DNA of 64,000 nucleotides from an uncultured Acidimicrobiales bacterium (GTDB lineage: Bacteria > Actinomycetota > Acidimicrobiia > Acidimicrobiales > SZUA-35). Each line of letters opens with the position of its first letter. Position 1 is the first letter of the stretch. The notes beneath the pieces are model-generated. The model worked only from the letters and a program-made list of their open reading frames with translations. It did no database searches and was not told where the DNA came from. The stretch spans positions 1 through 64,000 of the forward strand of contig CALAJV010000011.1 of the NCBI GenBank assembly GCA_937922805.1, read 5' to 3'. This document shows positions 43,230 through 52,973 of this stretch, piece after piece. A program made the translations under genes and the position numbers.

Positions 43230-45758
43230 ATGTTCGAACGCTTTACCGACCGGGCCCGTCGAGTAGTAGTTCTCGCCCAAGAAGAAGCTCGCCTTCTAAA
43301 CCACAACTACATCGGGACCGAGCATATTCTGCTTGGTTTAATCCATGAGGGTGAGGGCGTGGCCGCTAAAGCTCTTGAGTCGCTTTCTATCTCGCTGGAA
43401 GCGGTACGCAGCCAAGTTGAGGAGATCATTGGACAGGGTGGATCTTCACCCAGCGGACATATCCCCTTTACGCCGCGCGCAAAAAAGGTCTTAGAGCTCT
43501 CCCTTCGGGAAGCACTACAGCTCGGCCATAACTACATCGGGACCGAGCACATCTTGCTTGGCCTGATCCGTGAAGGCGAAGGAGTGGCAGCCCAAGTTCT
43601 GGTCAAGCTCGGCGCCGATCTATCACGGGTCCGTCAACAGGTGATCCAGCTTCTGTCTGGCTACTCCGGGCCATCGGGCCAGGGAGGAACAACACCAGAG
43701 GGCGGCAAAACTTCTGCTACCTCAGGAGGTAGCGGAACTGACTCCCCATCGGGGTCGCTCATACTCGATCAGTTCGGCAGGAATCTAACTCAGTTGGCGC
43801 GAGAGAAAAGTTTGGACCCGGTCATAGGCCGCGCTCGCGAAGCCGAGCGAGTTATGCAGGTTCTCTCTCGTCGAACCAAGAACAATCCAGTTCTGATCGG
43901 TGAACCTGGTGTCGGTAAAACTGCCATCGTCGAAGGGTTGGCCCAACAAATCGCCAACGACGAAGTGCCGGAAACACTGCACGGTAAGCAGTTGTACACC
44001 CTCGACCTGGGTGCGCTGGTTGCCGGTAGTCGCTACCGAGGCGATTTCGAAGAACGGCTCAAGAAAGTACTCAAAGAAATCAAGACCCGTGGTGACATCA
44101 TCTTGTTCATCGATGAGCTCCACACGTTGGTAGGGGCGGGAGCGGCCGAAGGCGCGATCGACGCTGCCAGCATCCTCAAGCCAATGTTGGCCCGAGGCGA
44201 GCTACAGACAATTGGTGCTACCACTCTTGATGAGTACCGAAAGCACCTTGAGAAAGACGCGGCCCTCGAACGCCGGTTCCAGCCGATCAAAGTTGAAGAG
44301 CCAACGGTTGAGCACACCATCGAAATTCTCAAAGGGCTTCGCGATCGATACGAAGAGCATCACCGAGTCACCATTACTGACCAAGCATTAGTAGCGGCGG
44401 CCAATTTGGCCGATCGTTACATCTCGGACCGCCACCTCCCCGACAAAGCGATCGACCTTATCGACGAGGCTGGCTCCCGACTTCGAATCAAGCGCATGGC
44501 CACCCCGCCTGCGTTTAAGGAGATAGAGAGCGAACTGTCTGAAGTTGTTCGACAGAAGAAAGAAGCCGTCGACCAACAAGACTTTGAAGAAGCCGGTCGA
44601 CTCCGCGACTCTGAAAAAGAACTGTTAGGCAAGAAGGAAGAAATGGAGTCAGAGATCAAAGCTTCTGGCGTTGATCTCTTCGACGAAGTAAACGAAGAGT
44701 CGATCGCTGAAGTTCTCTCGATCTGGACTGGCATTCCTGTCTACAAACTCACCGAAGAAGAGACCGAGAAACTTCTTCGCATGGAAGACGAGCTACACAA
44801 GCGAGTTATCGGCCAAGAAGACGCAATCCACGCCGTCTCTCAGTCAATCCGCCGAACCCGTGCTGGCCTGAAAGATCCGAAGCGGCCATCCGGTTCGTTT
44901 ATCTTCCTCGGACCAACCGGCTGCGGAAAGACAGAGCTGGCAAAAACACTTTCTGATTTCCTCTTCGGAGATGACAAGGCACTAATCACACTCGACATGT
45001 CTGAGTACATGGAAAAACATACGGTTAGTCGCCTTGTCGGTTCACCTCCCGGCTATGTCGGCTACGAGGAAGGCGGACAGCTAACCGAAGCGGTTCGACG
45101 TAAGCCGTTCTCTGTTGTGTTGTTCGACGAGATCGAAAAAGCCCACCCTGACGTGTTTAACGCCCTGCTTCAAATTCTTGAAGAGGGACGACTCACCGAT
45201 AGCCAAGGCCGTTCGGTTGATTTCCGAAACACCGTTCTAATCATGACCTCTAACCTCGGAACCCGGGATCTCCGCAAAGCAACTCTCGGTTTTTCAAAGA
45301 ACGACGAGGCTATTAGCTACGAGCGGATGAAAGAAAAGGTCAACGAGGCGTTGAAGGTGCACTTCCGGCCGGAGTTCTTGAACCGTATCGATGAGACCAT
45401 CGTGTTCCATGAACTAAGTCTCGCCGAAGTGACCCAAATCGTTGACCTCATGATCGCTCGAACGGTGACTCAGCTTGAGGCTCAAGGCATCGGTATGGAA
45501 CTTACCGAAGACGCCAAGCACTTCTTGGCTGAGAAAGGCTACGACCCAACCATGGGTGCTCGGCCGCTACGGCGAGCTATTCAGCGATTGGTCGAAGACA
45601 TTCTGTCAGAAAAGCTTCTGTATAAAGAGTTCAGGGCGGGACAAATCATCGTTGTAGATGTTGCGGAGAATGAAGAAGGGGAGAAGGCTCTAACCTTCAC
45701 TCCTCATGAAGGGTTCCAGCCTCCGTCTACCCCAGAGCTTGCTGAAGCGGGCGAATAG
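43230..45758 (+). CDS. clpC: ATP-dependent Clp protease ATP-binding subunit ClpC
   Basis: An AAA+ unfoldase of 842 residues that feeds ClpP. Two Clp_N repeats open it ([20 protein letters not shown] and [20 protein letters not shown]). AAA1 has Walker [10 protein letters not shown] and Walker [13 protein letters not shown]; a UVR-type coiled-coil middle domain ([16 protein letters not shown]) follows; AAA2 has Walker [10 protein letters not shown] and sensor region [15 protein letters not shown] at 43230 is chosen over the upstream TTG at 43182 because [20 protein letters not shown] is the conserved N-terminus and GGGAG sits six bases before it. In actinobacteria the protein is essential and controls stress proteolysis. 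Confidence 0.97.
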   Translation: MFERFTDRARRVVVLAQEEARLLNHNYIGTEHILLGLIHEGEGVAAKALESLSISLEAVRSQVEEIIGQGGSSPSGHIPFTPRAKKVLELSLREALQLGHNYIGTEHILLGLIREGEGVAAQVLVKLGADLSRVRQQVIQLLSGYSGPSGQGGTTPEGGKTSATSGGSGTDSPSGSLILDQFGRNLTQLAREKSLDPVIGRAREAERVMQVLSRRTKNNPVLIGEPGVGKTAIVEGLAQQIANDEVPETLHGKQLYTLDLGALVAGSRYRGDFEERLKKVLKEIKTRGDIILFIDELHTLVGAGAAEGAIDAASILKPMLARGELQTIGATTLDEYRKHLEKDAALERRFQPIKVEEPTVEHTIEILKGLRDRYEEHHRVTITDQALVAAANLADRYISDRHLPDKAIDLIDEAGSRLRIKRMATPPAFKEIESELSEVVRQKKEAVDQQDFEEAGRLRDSEKELLGKKEEMESEIKASGVDLFDEVNEESIAEVLSIWTGIPVYKLTEEETEKLLRMEDELHKRVIGQEDAIHAVSQSIRRTRAGLKDPKRPSGSFIFLGPTGCGKTELAKTLSDFLFGDDKALITLDMSEYMEKHTVSRLVGSPPGYVGYEEGGQLTEAVRRKPFSVVLFDEIEKAHPDVFNALLQILEEGRLTDSQGRSVDFRNTVLIMTSNLGTRDLRKATLGFSKNDEAISYERMKEKVNEALKVHFRPEFLNRIDETIVFHELSLAEVTQIVDLMIARTVTQLEAQGIGMELTEDAKHFLAEKGYDPTMGARPLRRAIQRLVEDILSEKLLYKEFRAGQIIVVDVAENEEGEKALTFTPHEGFQPPSTPELAEAGE

Positions 45759-45847
45759 CTAGCCAACGTGCTGGTGAATAGCTAGGTTTCGCTACTAGCC
45801 AGTCCGCTCGTATTTGCTCGAGCAGTTTAATAAAACAGGCTGTTGTG

Positions 45848-45877
45848 CACTACCGAACGTCGAGGCGTTCGGTAGTG
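45848..45877 (+). terminator. 12-base stem-loop between clpC and the LppM-HAD gene
   Basis: CACTACCGAACG and CGTTCGGTAGTG form a perfect 12-base stem with a 6-base loop. It ends 7 bases before the GTG of the next gene. It may terminate clpC, but lacks a T-run and overlaps the expected promoter/leader of the next gene, so it could instead regulate that gene. Confidence 0.55.
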
Positions 45878-45884
45878 TGGAGCG

Positions 45885-47450
45885 GTGGCGAATCGTGATT
45901 CCGATCGTGCTTGGAGGATTTGGGTCCTCGTTATTGCCTTTGCCGCGCTCTTCTTGACAAGCTGCCGGGCCGACTTCACTGCTGCGGTTGACGTGGAAGA
46001 AGATGGTTCCGGAGTTGTTCGAGTGACTGCGGTGCTTGATCGGGCTGCTACTGAATCGCTAATTGATCTGAGCTCTGACGGACTGAGGCTGGCCGATTTG
46101 GCTCAGGCCGGTTGGGAAGTGGAACTTCCCGAAGAACGAGATGGCGGGACGGTCCTCCGGGCCCAAAAGGCGTTTGGCAACGAAGCTCAGTTCTCGGAGA
46201 TCATGGATGAGCTAACCGGTCCGGAAGGGGTTTTTCAAGATTTTGATCTTGTTATCGAACCAACATTTGGCCAGCTCGACTACACGATTACGGGAACACT
46301 AAACCCTGCAGCTGGGTTCAAATCGTTTGGCGATACCGAACTAGAAGCCACACTTGGACGATCGCTCGCTGATCTAGCGGCGGACGAACGGTTTTCGGTA
46401 GCTGAAGAGAATTTCAGTTTCACTGTCAGCGCTATGTTGCCAGGTGATCTCCCCGAGGATTTGTCGAGCCCGAACGCTCAGGAAAGTGAGGGTCAGGTTC
46501 GAGGTGAATGGAAGACAACCCTTTCGGATAGCGAACCGGTTGCGATTTCTCTCAGTACGACCCGACGGTCAGCAACCGCCCAAGTCCTTCGCGGGATTGC
46601 GGTAGTCGCTGGTGTCCTTGCTGCGCTGGTCGCGTTCGGACAGTTGCTTCGTGTCGTAGCCTCGTCACAGCGGCGAAAGCCTCCGGCTCAAAAGAACAAA
46701 CAAATTGTCGATGCCCTCGGAGCTCCAGTGGCGCCCGCCCATGAGACGTTGCAGACAAACCAGGTAGACCCAGAGGGGGTTGCTGATGAACTTGCTACCG
46801 ATCCTGGGCATCGGGTTGTAGCCCTTGATGGGATGGGCGTTCTCTATCGAGAAGGCAACGACATCGGTGAGCTACTAGTGCCGTTCGCTCGACAATATGG
46901 GTCAACCGCATCGGTGGAAGAAATTCGAGACAAAGCGCATCGGTTGACGCTAGGTCGAATGAGCACTGCGGAGTTTTGGCAGTCAATCGGTGTCCTTGGC
47001 CATGCCGAGTCTTTAGACTCGGCCTACATCGCTGGCCACCAGTTGATGCCGGGCGTGGTCAAATATTTACGACGACTGCGTGATCGTGGTGTTCGTGTTG
47101 CTTGTGTTACCAATGACTCGGCGACGTGGGCCATGAAGCTGCGCTCCAGCCATAGTCTTGAGGGGCTAATCGATCCATGGGTTGTTAGCGGTTCGGTTGG
47201 GGTTCGCAAACCTGACGCACCGGTCTACGAAGTTTTGCGACGAGTCACGGGAGAGCCGCCTGAGGCGATCCTAATCATCGATGATGATCTCGACGTGTTG
47301 GACGCCGCGAGGGCCTTAGGGTTCGGAACCCGTTGGTTCAATGAACACGGCACTCGAGCTGAAGCACGAGGCCATGAGGTATGGCGTCGATTCGATATTC
47401 TCGATGAGGAACCAACACCCGAGCCGCCACCACCAGTAGTGCAAAGCTAA
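45885..47450 (+). CDS. LppM-like lipoprotein domain fused to a HAD-like hydrolase domain
   Basis: A 521-residue protein. A short signal ends in lipobox LTSC (C27). An extracytoplasmic part like mycobacterial LppM/DUF3153 follows (FTAAVDVEEDGSGVVRVTAVLD...). One transmembrane helix lies near residues 228-250, and then, from about residue 304, a cytoplasmic HAD-IA-like domain: VALDGMGVLY, VTNDS, VRKPDAPVYE, IDDDLDVLDAA. In HAD motif I the second Asp of DxD is Met, so phosphatase activity is doubtful. Lipid anchoring outside plus a helix leading to a cytoplasmic enzyme is an odd topology. TAGTGT lies 6 bases before the GTG. Confidence 0.75.
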   Translation: MANRDSDRAWRIWVLVIAFAALFLTSCRADFTAAVDVEEDGSGVVRVTAVLDRAATESLIDLSSDGLRLADLAQAGWEVELPEERDGGTVLRAQKAFGNEAQFSEIMDELTGPEGVFQDFDLVIEPTFGQLDYTITGTLNPAAGFKSFGDTELEATLGRSLADLAADERFSVAEENFSFTVSAMLPGDLPEDLSSPNAQESEGQVRGEWKTTLSDSEPVAISLSTTRRSATAQVLRGIAVVAGVLAALVAFGQLLRVVASSQRRKPPAQKNKQIVDALGAPVAPAHETLQTNQVDPEGVADELATDPGHRVVALDGMGVLYREGNDIGELLVPFARQYGSTASVEEIRDKAHRLTLGRMSTAEFWQSIGVLGHAESLDSAYIAGHQLMPGVVKYLRRLRDRGVRVACVTNDSATWAMKLRSSHSLEGLIDPWVVSGSVGVRKPDAPVYEVLRRVTGEPPEAILIIDDDLDVLDAARALGFGTRWFNEHGTRAEARGHEVWRRFDILDEEPTPEPPPPVVQS

Positions 47451-47526
47451 TCTGTAGCGACGACCCCGTCGGCGTCGTCCGGAAAGCGGATTGGGTTATG
47501 GACGAGCACCCGGTTAGTATGCGGCG

Positions 47527-48852
47527 GTGACAACCCAGCGAAAGGCAGTGCTCGTCACTACCTTGCTAGCGACGATGACAGCTTCGTCCTATCAAATTTT
47601 CGCCCTTGGGGTTCTCGCTGTCGACCTTATTGATGACCTTGGTGTGAGTCGCACCGCTCTTGGAGTTCTTGGTTCGGTAAACACGCTGGTTGGAGCGCTT
47701 TCTGCCCCCGCAATCGGGCGTTTCACCGACCGGATTGGGGCAAGTCGCTCTACCGTTATGGTTCTCGTCGTTAGCGCGGTGGGAATGGGGTTGTTAGCAG
47801 TAGGCGGAAGCTGGTGGTCCCTCGGACTCGCCGCAGTCGTTTCCGGAATCCCCCAAGGGTGGGGCAATCCAGCAACCAACGCGCTCATCGCAAGTCGAGT
47901 ACCAGTTGGACAGCGAGGAACAATAACTGGACTCAAGCAGTCGGGCGTTCAATTTGGCATCTTCCTTTCTGGCTTGACCCTGCCCACTTTGGCTGCCTTG
48001 TTAGGCTGGCGAGGAGCGATGTGGGTGTACGCCGTGGTGTTCGCCTTGCTCGCTCTGTTCGTTCGATTCACCTTAGGCTCCGACGACGAGTTAGATCTCA
48101 CTAGCAGCTCAGGAACTGATGAGACTTCGCGACCTGAACAGCGTTCATCATCCTCGGCCATCGGCACGCGAGACCATCGGCCGCCAATGTCGATTCAACA
48201 CCAAACTGATTCGGTGTTAGGCGTTCCAGAGCCGGCCACAGATTCTCCCTCGGTGAAGCGGTTTATTTGGTTGTTGGCTTTGTACGGATTTTTGCTCGGA
48301 GCCGGTGGTGGCGCAATCGGTCGATTCCTACCGCTTTGGGCTCACGAAGAAATAGGCATGTCCACTACCGCCGCCGGGCTATTGGTGGCGCTCGGCGGCT
48401 TGTTGGGTATCGGAGCGCGAGTTATCGCCGGTCGCGTAACTGAGCGGGTTGCCTCTGCGCCTAGGCTGCTCAGCATCTTGGCTGTTCTCGGAGCGAGCTA
48501 TAGCTTGGTTCTTGTATTTACGCCTCCGCTACCGGTTTGGCTCTTATGGCCGGCCAGCGTGTTGGCTGCTATTGGGATTGGGGCCTGGAACGCGGTAGCG
48601 ATGCTTGCAGTAATCATGTTCGTGACTAAATCATCAGCTGGCCGGGCCTCAGGAATTGTCATGCTCGGATTCTTAGGTGGTTTAAGTGTCGGTGCTCCGC
48701 TGGCTGGGTGGGTAATCGATCAATATGATTCGTATCAGCCGGTGTGGATCGGAGCCGCAGTTGCTTCACTACTTGGTGCTGTGGTGCTATCAGGGAGTTT
48801 CCGATTCGAAGCTCCGAATTCAGAGAACGTCGAACCGGCGGCTCCTCGCTGA
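47527..48852 (+). CDS. Major facilitator superfamily transporter
   Basis: A 441-residue transporter with 12 predicted helices in two halves, split by a hydrophilic loop of about 45 residues (ELDLTSSSGTDE region). The motif A-like segment GRFTDRIGASRS between helices 2 and 3 is the MFS signature. The substrate is not predictable. A promoter TTGGGT (47491-47496), 18 bases, TAGTAT (47515-47520) ends 6 bases before the GTG start, which has no ribosome-binding site, so a leaderless message is likely. Confidence 0.9.
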   Translation: MTTQRKAVLVTTLLATMTASSYQIFALGVLAVDLIDDLGVSRTALGVLGSVNTLVGALSAPAIGRFTDRIGASRSTVMVLVVSAVGMGLLAVGGSWWSLGLAAVVSGIPQGWGNPATNALIASRVPVGQRGTITGLKQSGVQFGIFLSGLTLPTLAALLGWRGAMWVYAVVFALLALFVRFTLGSDDELDLTSSSGTDETSRPEQRSSSSAIGTRDHRPPMSIQHQTDSVLGVPEPATDSPSVKRFIWLLALYGFLLGAGGGAIGRFLPLWAHEEIGMSTTAAGLLVALGGLLGIGARVIAGRVTERVASAPRLLSILAVLGASYSLVLVFTPPLPVWLLWPASVLAAIGIGAWNAVAMLAVIMFVTKSSAGRASGIVMLGFLGGLSVGAPLAGWVIDQYDSYQPVWIGAAVASLLGAVVLSGSFRFEAPNSENVEPAAPR

Positions 48853-48889
48853 GAAGTTTCCAAGCGAGAAGGCCCGCTTCAGCCGGGTG

Positions 48890-49345
48890 CTACAGCTGGT
48901 TTGAAGTCGCCCCTTGTCCGTTCAAAGTACGAGAGTGGCTGATCTCGGTGCCTTCGACAGCAGGTATCGCATCAAGATGAACTGCATAGGTTTCGATCTT
49001 GTGATCGATGAGTTCTAAAGCTTCCTGGAGTTCACCGATTTGTTTGACTACCTGCGTACGGTGATTCTGTAGCAGAGCCGATCGTTCAGCTATTCCGTCA
49101 TCACCTTGTTTCACGAGTTCGGCAAAGCGGCGCAGCTCTCGTATCGGAAGTGCAGTGGCCCTTAGACACCGCAAAATTCGAACCCAGGCAACGTCTCCGG
49201 CCTGGTATCGACGTTGGCCGCCACTGGTTCGTTCCACCGGGTCTAGAAGATTCTCCCGTCCGTAGTAGCGAAGGGTATCGACGGTTACTTGGCACTGCTC
49301 GGCCATCTCGGCCGGTGACAACGTTGACTTGGTCGATGGGGTCAT
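48890..49345 (-). CDS. MerR-family transcriptional regulator
   Basis: A 151-residue regulator with an N-terminal winged helix (LSPAEMAEQCQVTVDTLRYYGRENLL, then RYQAGDVAWVRILR) and a C-terminal dimerising coiled coil (ALLQNHRTQVVKQIGELQEALELIDHKIE). It has no cysteine pattern for metal sensing, so it is nearer the AdhR/aldehyde or drug-sensing subgroup. It is divergent from an aldo/keto reductase whose promoter has a MerR-type palindrome in a 19-base spacer. TACACT 7 bases before its own ATG suggests a leaderless start. Confidence 0.93.
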   Translation of the reverse strand: MTPSTKSTLSPAEMAEQCQVTVDTLRYYGRENLLDPVERTSGGQRRYQAGDVAWVRILRCLRATALPIRELRRFAELVKQGDDGIAERSALLQNHRTQVVKQIGELQEALELIDHKIETYAVHLDAIPAVEGTEISHSRTLNGQGATSNQL

Positions 49346-49423
49346 ACCGCCGAGTGTAGAGCGTGGTCCGTTAAAGACAGAGACGGCTGGGCCCGCCGAG
49401 CTTGGACAATTTCGCTGCTTGCC

Positions 49424-49454
49424 TTGACCTGGAGTGCACTCCAGGTGATTAGAT
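49424..49454 (+). promoter_or_regulatory. MerR-type promoter and operator of the aldo/keto reductase gene
   Basis: The -35 TTGACC (49424-49429) and -10 TTAGAT (49449-49454) are 19 bases apart, the over-long spacing that MerR proteins correct by bending DNA. The spacer holds a perfect 20-base palindrome, ACCTGGAGTGCACTCCAGGT (49427-49446). The -10 ends 7 bases before the ATG at 49462. The divergent merR gene is 115 bases away. Confidence 0.88.
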
Positions 49455-49461
49455 CTTGACT

Positions 49462-50511
49462 ATGAGCTTGTCACCAAAATCAATTGACCCGTACGTTCAA
49501 GTGGGCCGGAGCGGTTTGGTCGTCTTTAAAGTCGGGCTAGGAACTATGCAGTTCGGTTGGACTGCCGACGAACAAACATCGTTTGAGTTGCTCGATTCCT
49601 ACGCATCGGTAGGAGGCAATTTCATCGACACTGCCGATTGCTACACCGCCTGGTCTCACAGCATGGGAGGCCCGCAAAATCCGGGCGGTGTCTCCGAAGA
49701 AATCGTTGGTCGTTGGATGGCGAAGCGAAACAACCGTGATGACATGGTCGTGGCGACCAAAGTTCGGGCAGCGATGGGTGTCGGGTTTGTAGACAATCGG
49801 GCGACCGCCCACCAACGAGAAGGGCTTTCCCGTCGATGGATACATCGAGCCTGCGAGGACAGCTTGCGACGTCTCGGGGTCGACCACATCGATCTCTACC
49901 AAGCCCACTTTATCGATCCGATTGTTCCCATCGAGGAAACACTCTCGGCCTTCACTGACCTGGTTCGACGTGGATTAGTTCGCTACATCGGAGTTTCCAA
50001 CTTCTCGGCTTGGCGTCTCATGCAAGCGCTGTGGGCCGCCGATCAAGGTTCATTCGAATCGATCGTCAGTCTGCAACCGCAGTACAACCTATTGAGTCGA
50101 ACAAGAGCCAACTTTGAACGCGAACTTGGTCCCCTCTGTGCTCATTACGGCATTGGGGTGCTTCCGTACAGCCCGCTAGCTGGAGGTCTGCTTACTGGCG
50201 CCTACCGAAAGGGACAGCAGACTCCCGACAGTTTAAGGGCGGAAGAGAATCTGTCTCGAGTGAACGACCAAGATTATGAGACGATTGAAGTTGTCGTGGA
50301 CATCGCCGAAACCTTGGGAGTACAACCTAATCAGGTGGCGTTAGCCTGGTTGTCGGCCCAAAGCGTCGTTTCGTCTCCCATTGTTGGAGCTAGTCGAATA
50401 GAGCAGCTTGAACCGCTACTGAACTCCGATTTGATTCTCGACTCCGAACACATGCGTAGGTTGGATGAGATCAGTGATTGGGTTAGGTCGAGAACTGACC
50501 TCGAAGAGTAG
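49462..50511 (+). CDS. Aldo/keto reductase
   Basis: An NADPH-dependent oxidoreductase of about 349 residues with a TIM-barrel fold. The catalytic tetrad can be placed: Asp and Tyr in [12 protein letters not shown], Lys in MVVATKVR, His in DLYQAHFID. The cofactor-binding end is [15 protein letters not shown]. The start is taken as ATG 49462, exactly where a leaderless message from the MerR promoter would begin; a TTG two codons upstream (49456) is less likely. Regulation by the adjacent MerR protein suggests induction by a reactive carbonyl compound. Confidence 0.93.
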   Translation: MSLSPKSIDPYVQVGRSGLVVFKVGLGTMQFGWTADEQTSFELLDSYASVGGNFIDTADCYTAWSHSMGGPQNPGGVSEEIVGRWMAKRNNRDDMVVATKVRAAMGVGFVDNRATAHQREGLSRRWIHRACEDSLRRLGVDHIDLYQAHFIDPIVPIEETLSAFTDLVRRGLVRYIGVSNFSAWRLMQALWAADQGSFESIVSLQPQYNLLSRTRANFERELGPLCAHYGIGVLPYSPLAGGLLTGAYRKGQQTPDSLRAEENLSRVNDQDYETIEVVVDIAETLGVQPNQVALAWLSAQSVVSSPIVGASRIEQLEPLLNSDLILDSEHMRRLDEISDWVRSRTDLEE

Positions 50512-50552
50512 GTCGAATCCTCAGGCTCACCGGGCGGCAGAAACGGATTTAC

Positions 50553-50978
50553 TTAGCGGTCTCCGTTGAAATTGGTAAGGATCCACCATGCTGTCCCGCC
50601 CAAAATGGCAGCTGCTAGGCCGTTAATCATGGCGAACCATACCCCGGCGAGCACATTATTGTTAGCCCGGGTAATCGTGTGCAGAGCGGCGAGGATCCCA
50701 ACCACCGCGACCACGGCCGCCGTCCATCGGACTACCTTGATGACGCCGATGGCAACGCTACCAGTGGGTGAAAGCACGACAATCATTGCCGCCGCTAACG
50801 CGAGCATGCCAATAGTGGAACCAACTGGGGCGAAGAGCCGGTCGGCGAGCGAGCCAAAGGTCCAAGAACCGATTAGTTCGTCAGTCATCTGAAGTAGACC
50901 GGCAGTAAGACGAACCACAATAGTTAAAAGGATGGCCGCGATCGCGATCTCGCGAGCCTCGTCGCGCGAGATGCTCAT
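50553..50978 (-). CDS. Small integral membrane protein, four helices
   Basis: A 141-residue protein with four hydrophobic segments (for example IAIAAILLTIVVRLTAGLL and TIGMLALAAAMIVVL) and short polar loops. I do not recognise a family. It is convergent with the aldo/keto reductase gene and upstream of, and divergent from, the paa operon. Confidence 0.7.
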   Translation of the reverse strand: MSISRDEAREIAIAAILLTIVVRLTAGLLQMTDELIGSWTFGSLADRLFAPVGSTIGMLALAAAMIVVLSPTGSVAIGVIKVVRWTAAVVAVVGILAALHTITRANNNVLAGVWFAMINGLAAAILGGTAWWILTNFNGDR

Positions 50979-51145
50979 GTAGTTGTCAATCCTAGTGTGA
51001 TGAGCAACATCTGCGGACTGCTGAATCGATAGCTCGATTTCAGATAGGTGCTACGGGGAGCTAACGAGTCAAGATCGAGCACGGTAGCTCCGGCTGACGT
51101 TGACCTATTTTCGCCTGTTGCTGATAGCGACAACGGGCCTTTAAG

Positions 51146-51185
51146 TGATACGTTGACTAGTCAAAACGTGCTTCGTTGTGTATCA
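51146..51185 (+). promoter_or_regulatory. Operator region of the paa operon
   Basis: An outer inverted repeat, TGATAC (51146-51151) and GTATCA (51180-51185), encloses a perfect 12-base palindrome, TTGACTAGTCAA (51153-51164), whose left half could serve as a -35. The outer half-site read from the right, AATATGATAC, resembles the E. coli PaaX consensus WWTRTGATTC as I recall it. paaX is the last gene of this cluster. The paaA start is 35 bases further on. Confidence 0.55.
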
Positions 51186-51220
51186 TATTGGCTACGCCAG
51201 CAAAGAATCATCGGAGGACC

Positions 51221-52189
51221 ATGCCAAGCGTGATGTCGAGAACGTGGGAGTCTTTGGAGGAATTCGAGGCTTTCCTTGATGACGGCGGCATCGTCGAAGT
51301 TGACGACGCAATGCCTGACGAATACCGACAGGCAGTGTTTGCCTTTATCGAGATGCACGCCAACAGCGAGCTGATGGGCGGGTTGACCGAACGAGATTGG
51401 ATACCCAAAACCCCAGGTCTTCGGCACAAAATGTCGGTACTAGCCAAGACGCAAGACGAGATCGGTCACGGCCATCTTCTCTACATGGTGGCGGCCGATA
51501 TGGGAGTAAAAACCCGCACCGAAATGCTGGAAGACCTATTTGCCGGCCGAAGCCGGTTTCACAATGTCTTTCACTACCAAGCCAAAACATGGGGCGATCA
51601 AGTGGCGATTGCTTTTCTTGTCGATGCTGCCGCATTGGCCAGCCAGCAGGCCGTGTTTAAGAACTGCTCCTATGGTCCGTATCGGCGAATCCTCAAACGT
51701 ATTATTAGCGAAGAAGGCTTCCATATGAGGTTGGGCGAAGATCGCATGATGCGGATCGCTCAAGGTACCGAAAAACAACGGGCGCTGTTTCAAGACTCGC
51801 TGGATCGTTGGTTCTGGCCAGCACTGCAATTGTTTGGTCCGGACTCCAAACCAAATGATGTTCTACTCAAATGGCATATCAAATCCGAGCGCAACGAAGT
51901 GCTTCGATCTCGATGGGTGCAAAAGTTTGTTCCGATGTTACACAGTTACGGGTTTACCATTCCCGCTCCCGATTTGCGCTACGACGAAGAAGCCAAGCAG
52001 TGGGATGTTGGCCCAATCGACTGGGAGCCGCTAAAGGCGACCCTGGCCCAAGGGGGCCCAGACTCGGCTAGACGGATTGGTGAGGCCCTAGACAACTGGC
52101 AGCGAACAGCCTGGGTTCGATCGGCTCTGGAATCGGCCCCCGAATCAGGGCCCGAAAAAACTGGCAACCCGAGCCCGGTGCCAGCATGA
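51221..52189 (+). CDS. paaA: Phenylacetyl-CoA 1,2-epoxidase subunit PaaA (di-iron catalytic subunit)
   Basis: The oxygenase subunit that epoxidises phenylacetyl-CoA. It is ferritin-like, with iron ligands expected in AFIEMHANSELMG, KTQDEIGHGHLL and RIISEEGFHMRLGE. ATG at 51221 is chosen because GGAGGA precedes it at ideal spacing; the longer TTG/ATG frame from 51176 is not needed. The stop overlaps the paaD start by 4 bases. The gene order A-D-B-C with overlaps indicates one operon. Confidence 0.96.
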   Translation: MPSVMSRTWESLEEFEAFLDDGGIVEVDDAMPDEYRQAVFAFIEMHANSELMGGLTERDWIPKTPGLRHKMSVLAKTQDEIGHGHLLYMVAADMGVKTRTEMLEDLFAGRSRFHNVFHYQAKTWGDQVAIAFLVDAAALASQQAVFKNCSYGPYRRILKRIISEEGFHMRLGEDRMMRIAQGTEKQRALFQDSLDRWFWPALQLFGPDSKPNDVLLKWHIKSERNEVLRSRWVQKFVPMLHSYGFTIPAPDLRYDEEAKQWDVGPIDWEPLKATLAQGGPDSARRIGEALDNWQRTAWVRSALESAPESGPEKTGNPSPVPA

Positions 52190-52674
52190 GAGCGATAACC
52201 GGTGCTGCGAACTCGGCCACAGCGATCGAGCTGGCAGTACATGCGGCCGTGGCCTCGATTGACGATCCTGAGTACCCCGGGATCTCGATCGTTGATCTCG
52301 GTTTGCTAGAGCGGCTGGTTGTTACCAACGGCCATGTCGATATTGGCCTAATCCCAACGTTCTCCGGCTGCCCAGCCTTGGCCATGATCGGTCAAGACGT
52401 TTCCACCGCAGTACGTTCGGTTGTCGGGGTCGAATCAGTCGAGGTCTCGTGGCTTCGATCGCCAGCATGGTCAGTTGCTCGGGTCAGCGTTGAGGCCCGG
52501 GCTATATTGGCCGACCAATTCACCGTGGCGGTCCAAATTAACAGCGGAGCCGCACCGAGATGTCCTCGTTGCGGAGCCGCTACCGTCGAGCAATCAATGT
52601 TCGGGCCAAGCCGTTGCCGCAGCGTGCATCGGTGTAGTAACTGTTCGGAGACTGTCGAGGTGATGCGTTCTTAA
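52186..52674 (+). CDS. paaD: Phenylacetyl-CoA epoxidase maturation protein PaaD
   Basis: A 162-residue protein with an N-terminal MIP18/DUF59-type domain (DDPEYPGISIVDLGLLERL; PTFSGCPALAMIG) and a C-terminal zinc ribbon (CPRCGAATVEQSMFGPSRC, then CSNC). PaaD is thought to assist iron or Fe-S assembly of the complex. It overlaps paaA by 4 bases and paaB by 1. Confidence 0.94.
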   Translation: MRAITGAANSATAIELAVHAAVASIDDPEYPGISIVDLGLLERLVVTNGHVDIGLIPTFSGCPALAMIGQDVSTAVRSVVGVESVEVSWLRSPAWSVARVSVEARAILADQFTVAVQINSGAAPRCPRCGAATVEQSMFGPSRCRSVHRCSNCSETVEVMRS

Positions 52675-52973
52675 TGGCTATCTACGAAGTATTTCTCAAA
52701 AAGGATGGGCGAGACGAATTCCGCCACGCTGGTGCCCTTGATGCTGCCAATGACGAGTTGGCGTTCGTAATGGCTCGGGAGTCGTATGCCCGTCGAGCTG
52801 AAGGCGATCGGCTCTGGCTAGTCGAGCGATCAAATGTGCTCGTGGCTGACGCCGAATTTGTCGCCCCGAACGCCGATAAGCCTCATCGCCACCACGACGG
52901 CGCAGCGGTCGCCGCTCGTCGCAAATCAATTCGAGAACAAGCCGACATCGCCGACGATTCGGAGTCCCAATGA
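52674..52973 (+). CDS. paaB: Phenylacetyl-CoA epoxidase subunit PaaB
   Basis: A 99-residue subunit. It opens IYEVFLKKDGRDEFRHAGAL and continues ELAFVMARESYARRAEGDRLW, the typical PaaB pattern. It bridges the PaaAC heterodimers in the complex. The start overlaps the paaD stop and the end overlaps paaC by 4 bases (ATGA). Confidence 0.95.
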   Translation: MAIYEVFLKKDGRDEFRHAGALDAANDELAFVMARESYARRAEGDRLWLVERSNVLVADAEFVAPNADKPHRHHDGAAVAARRKSIREQADIADDSESQ

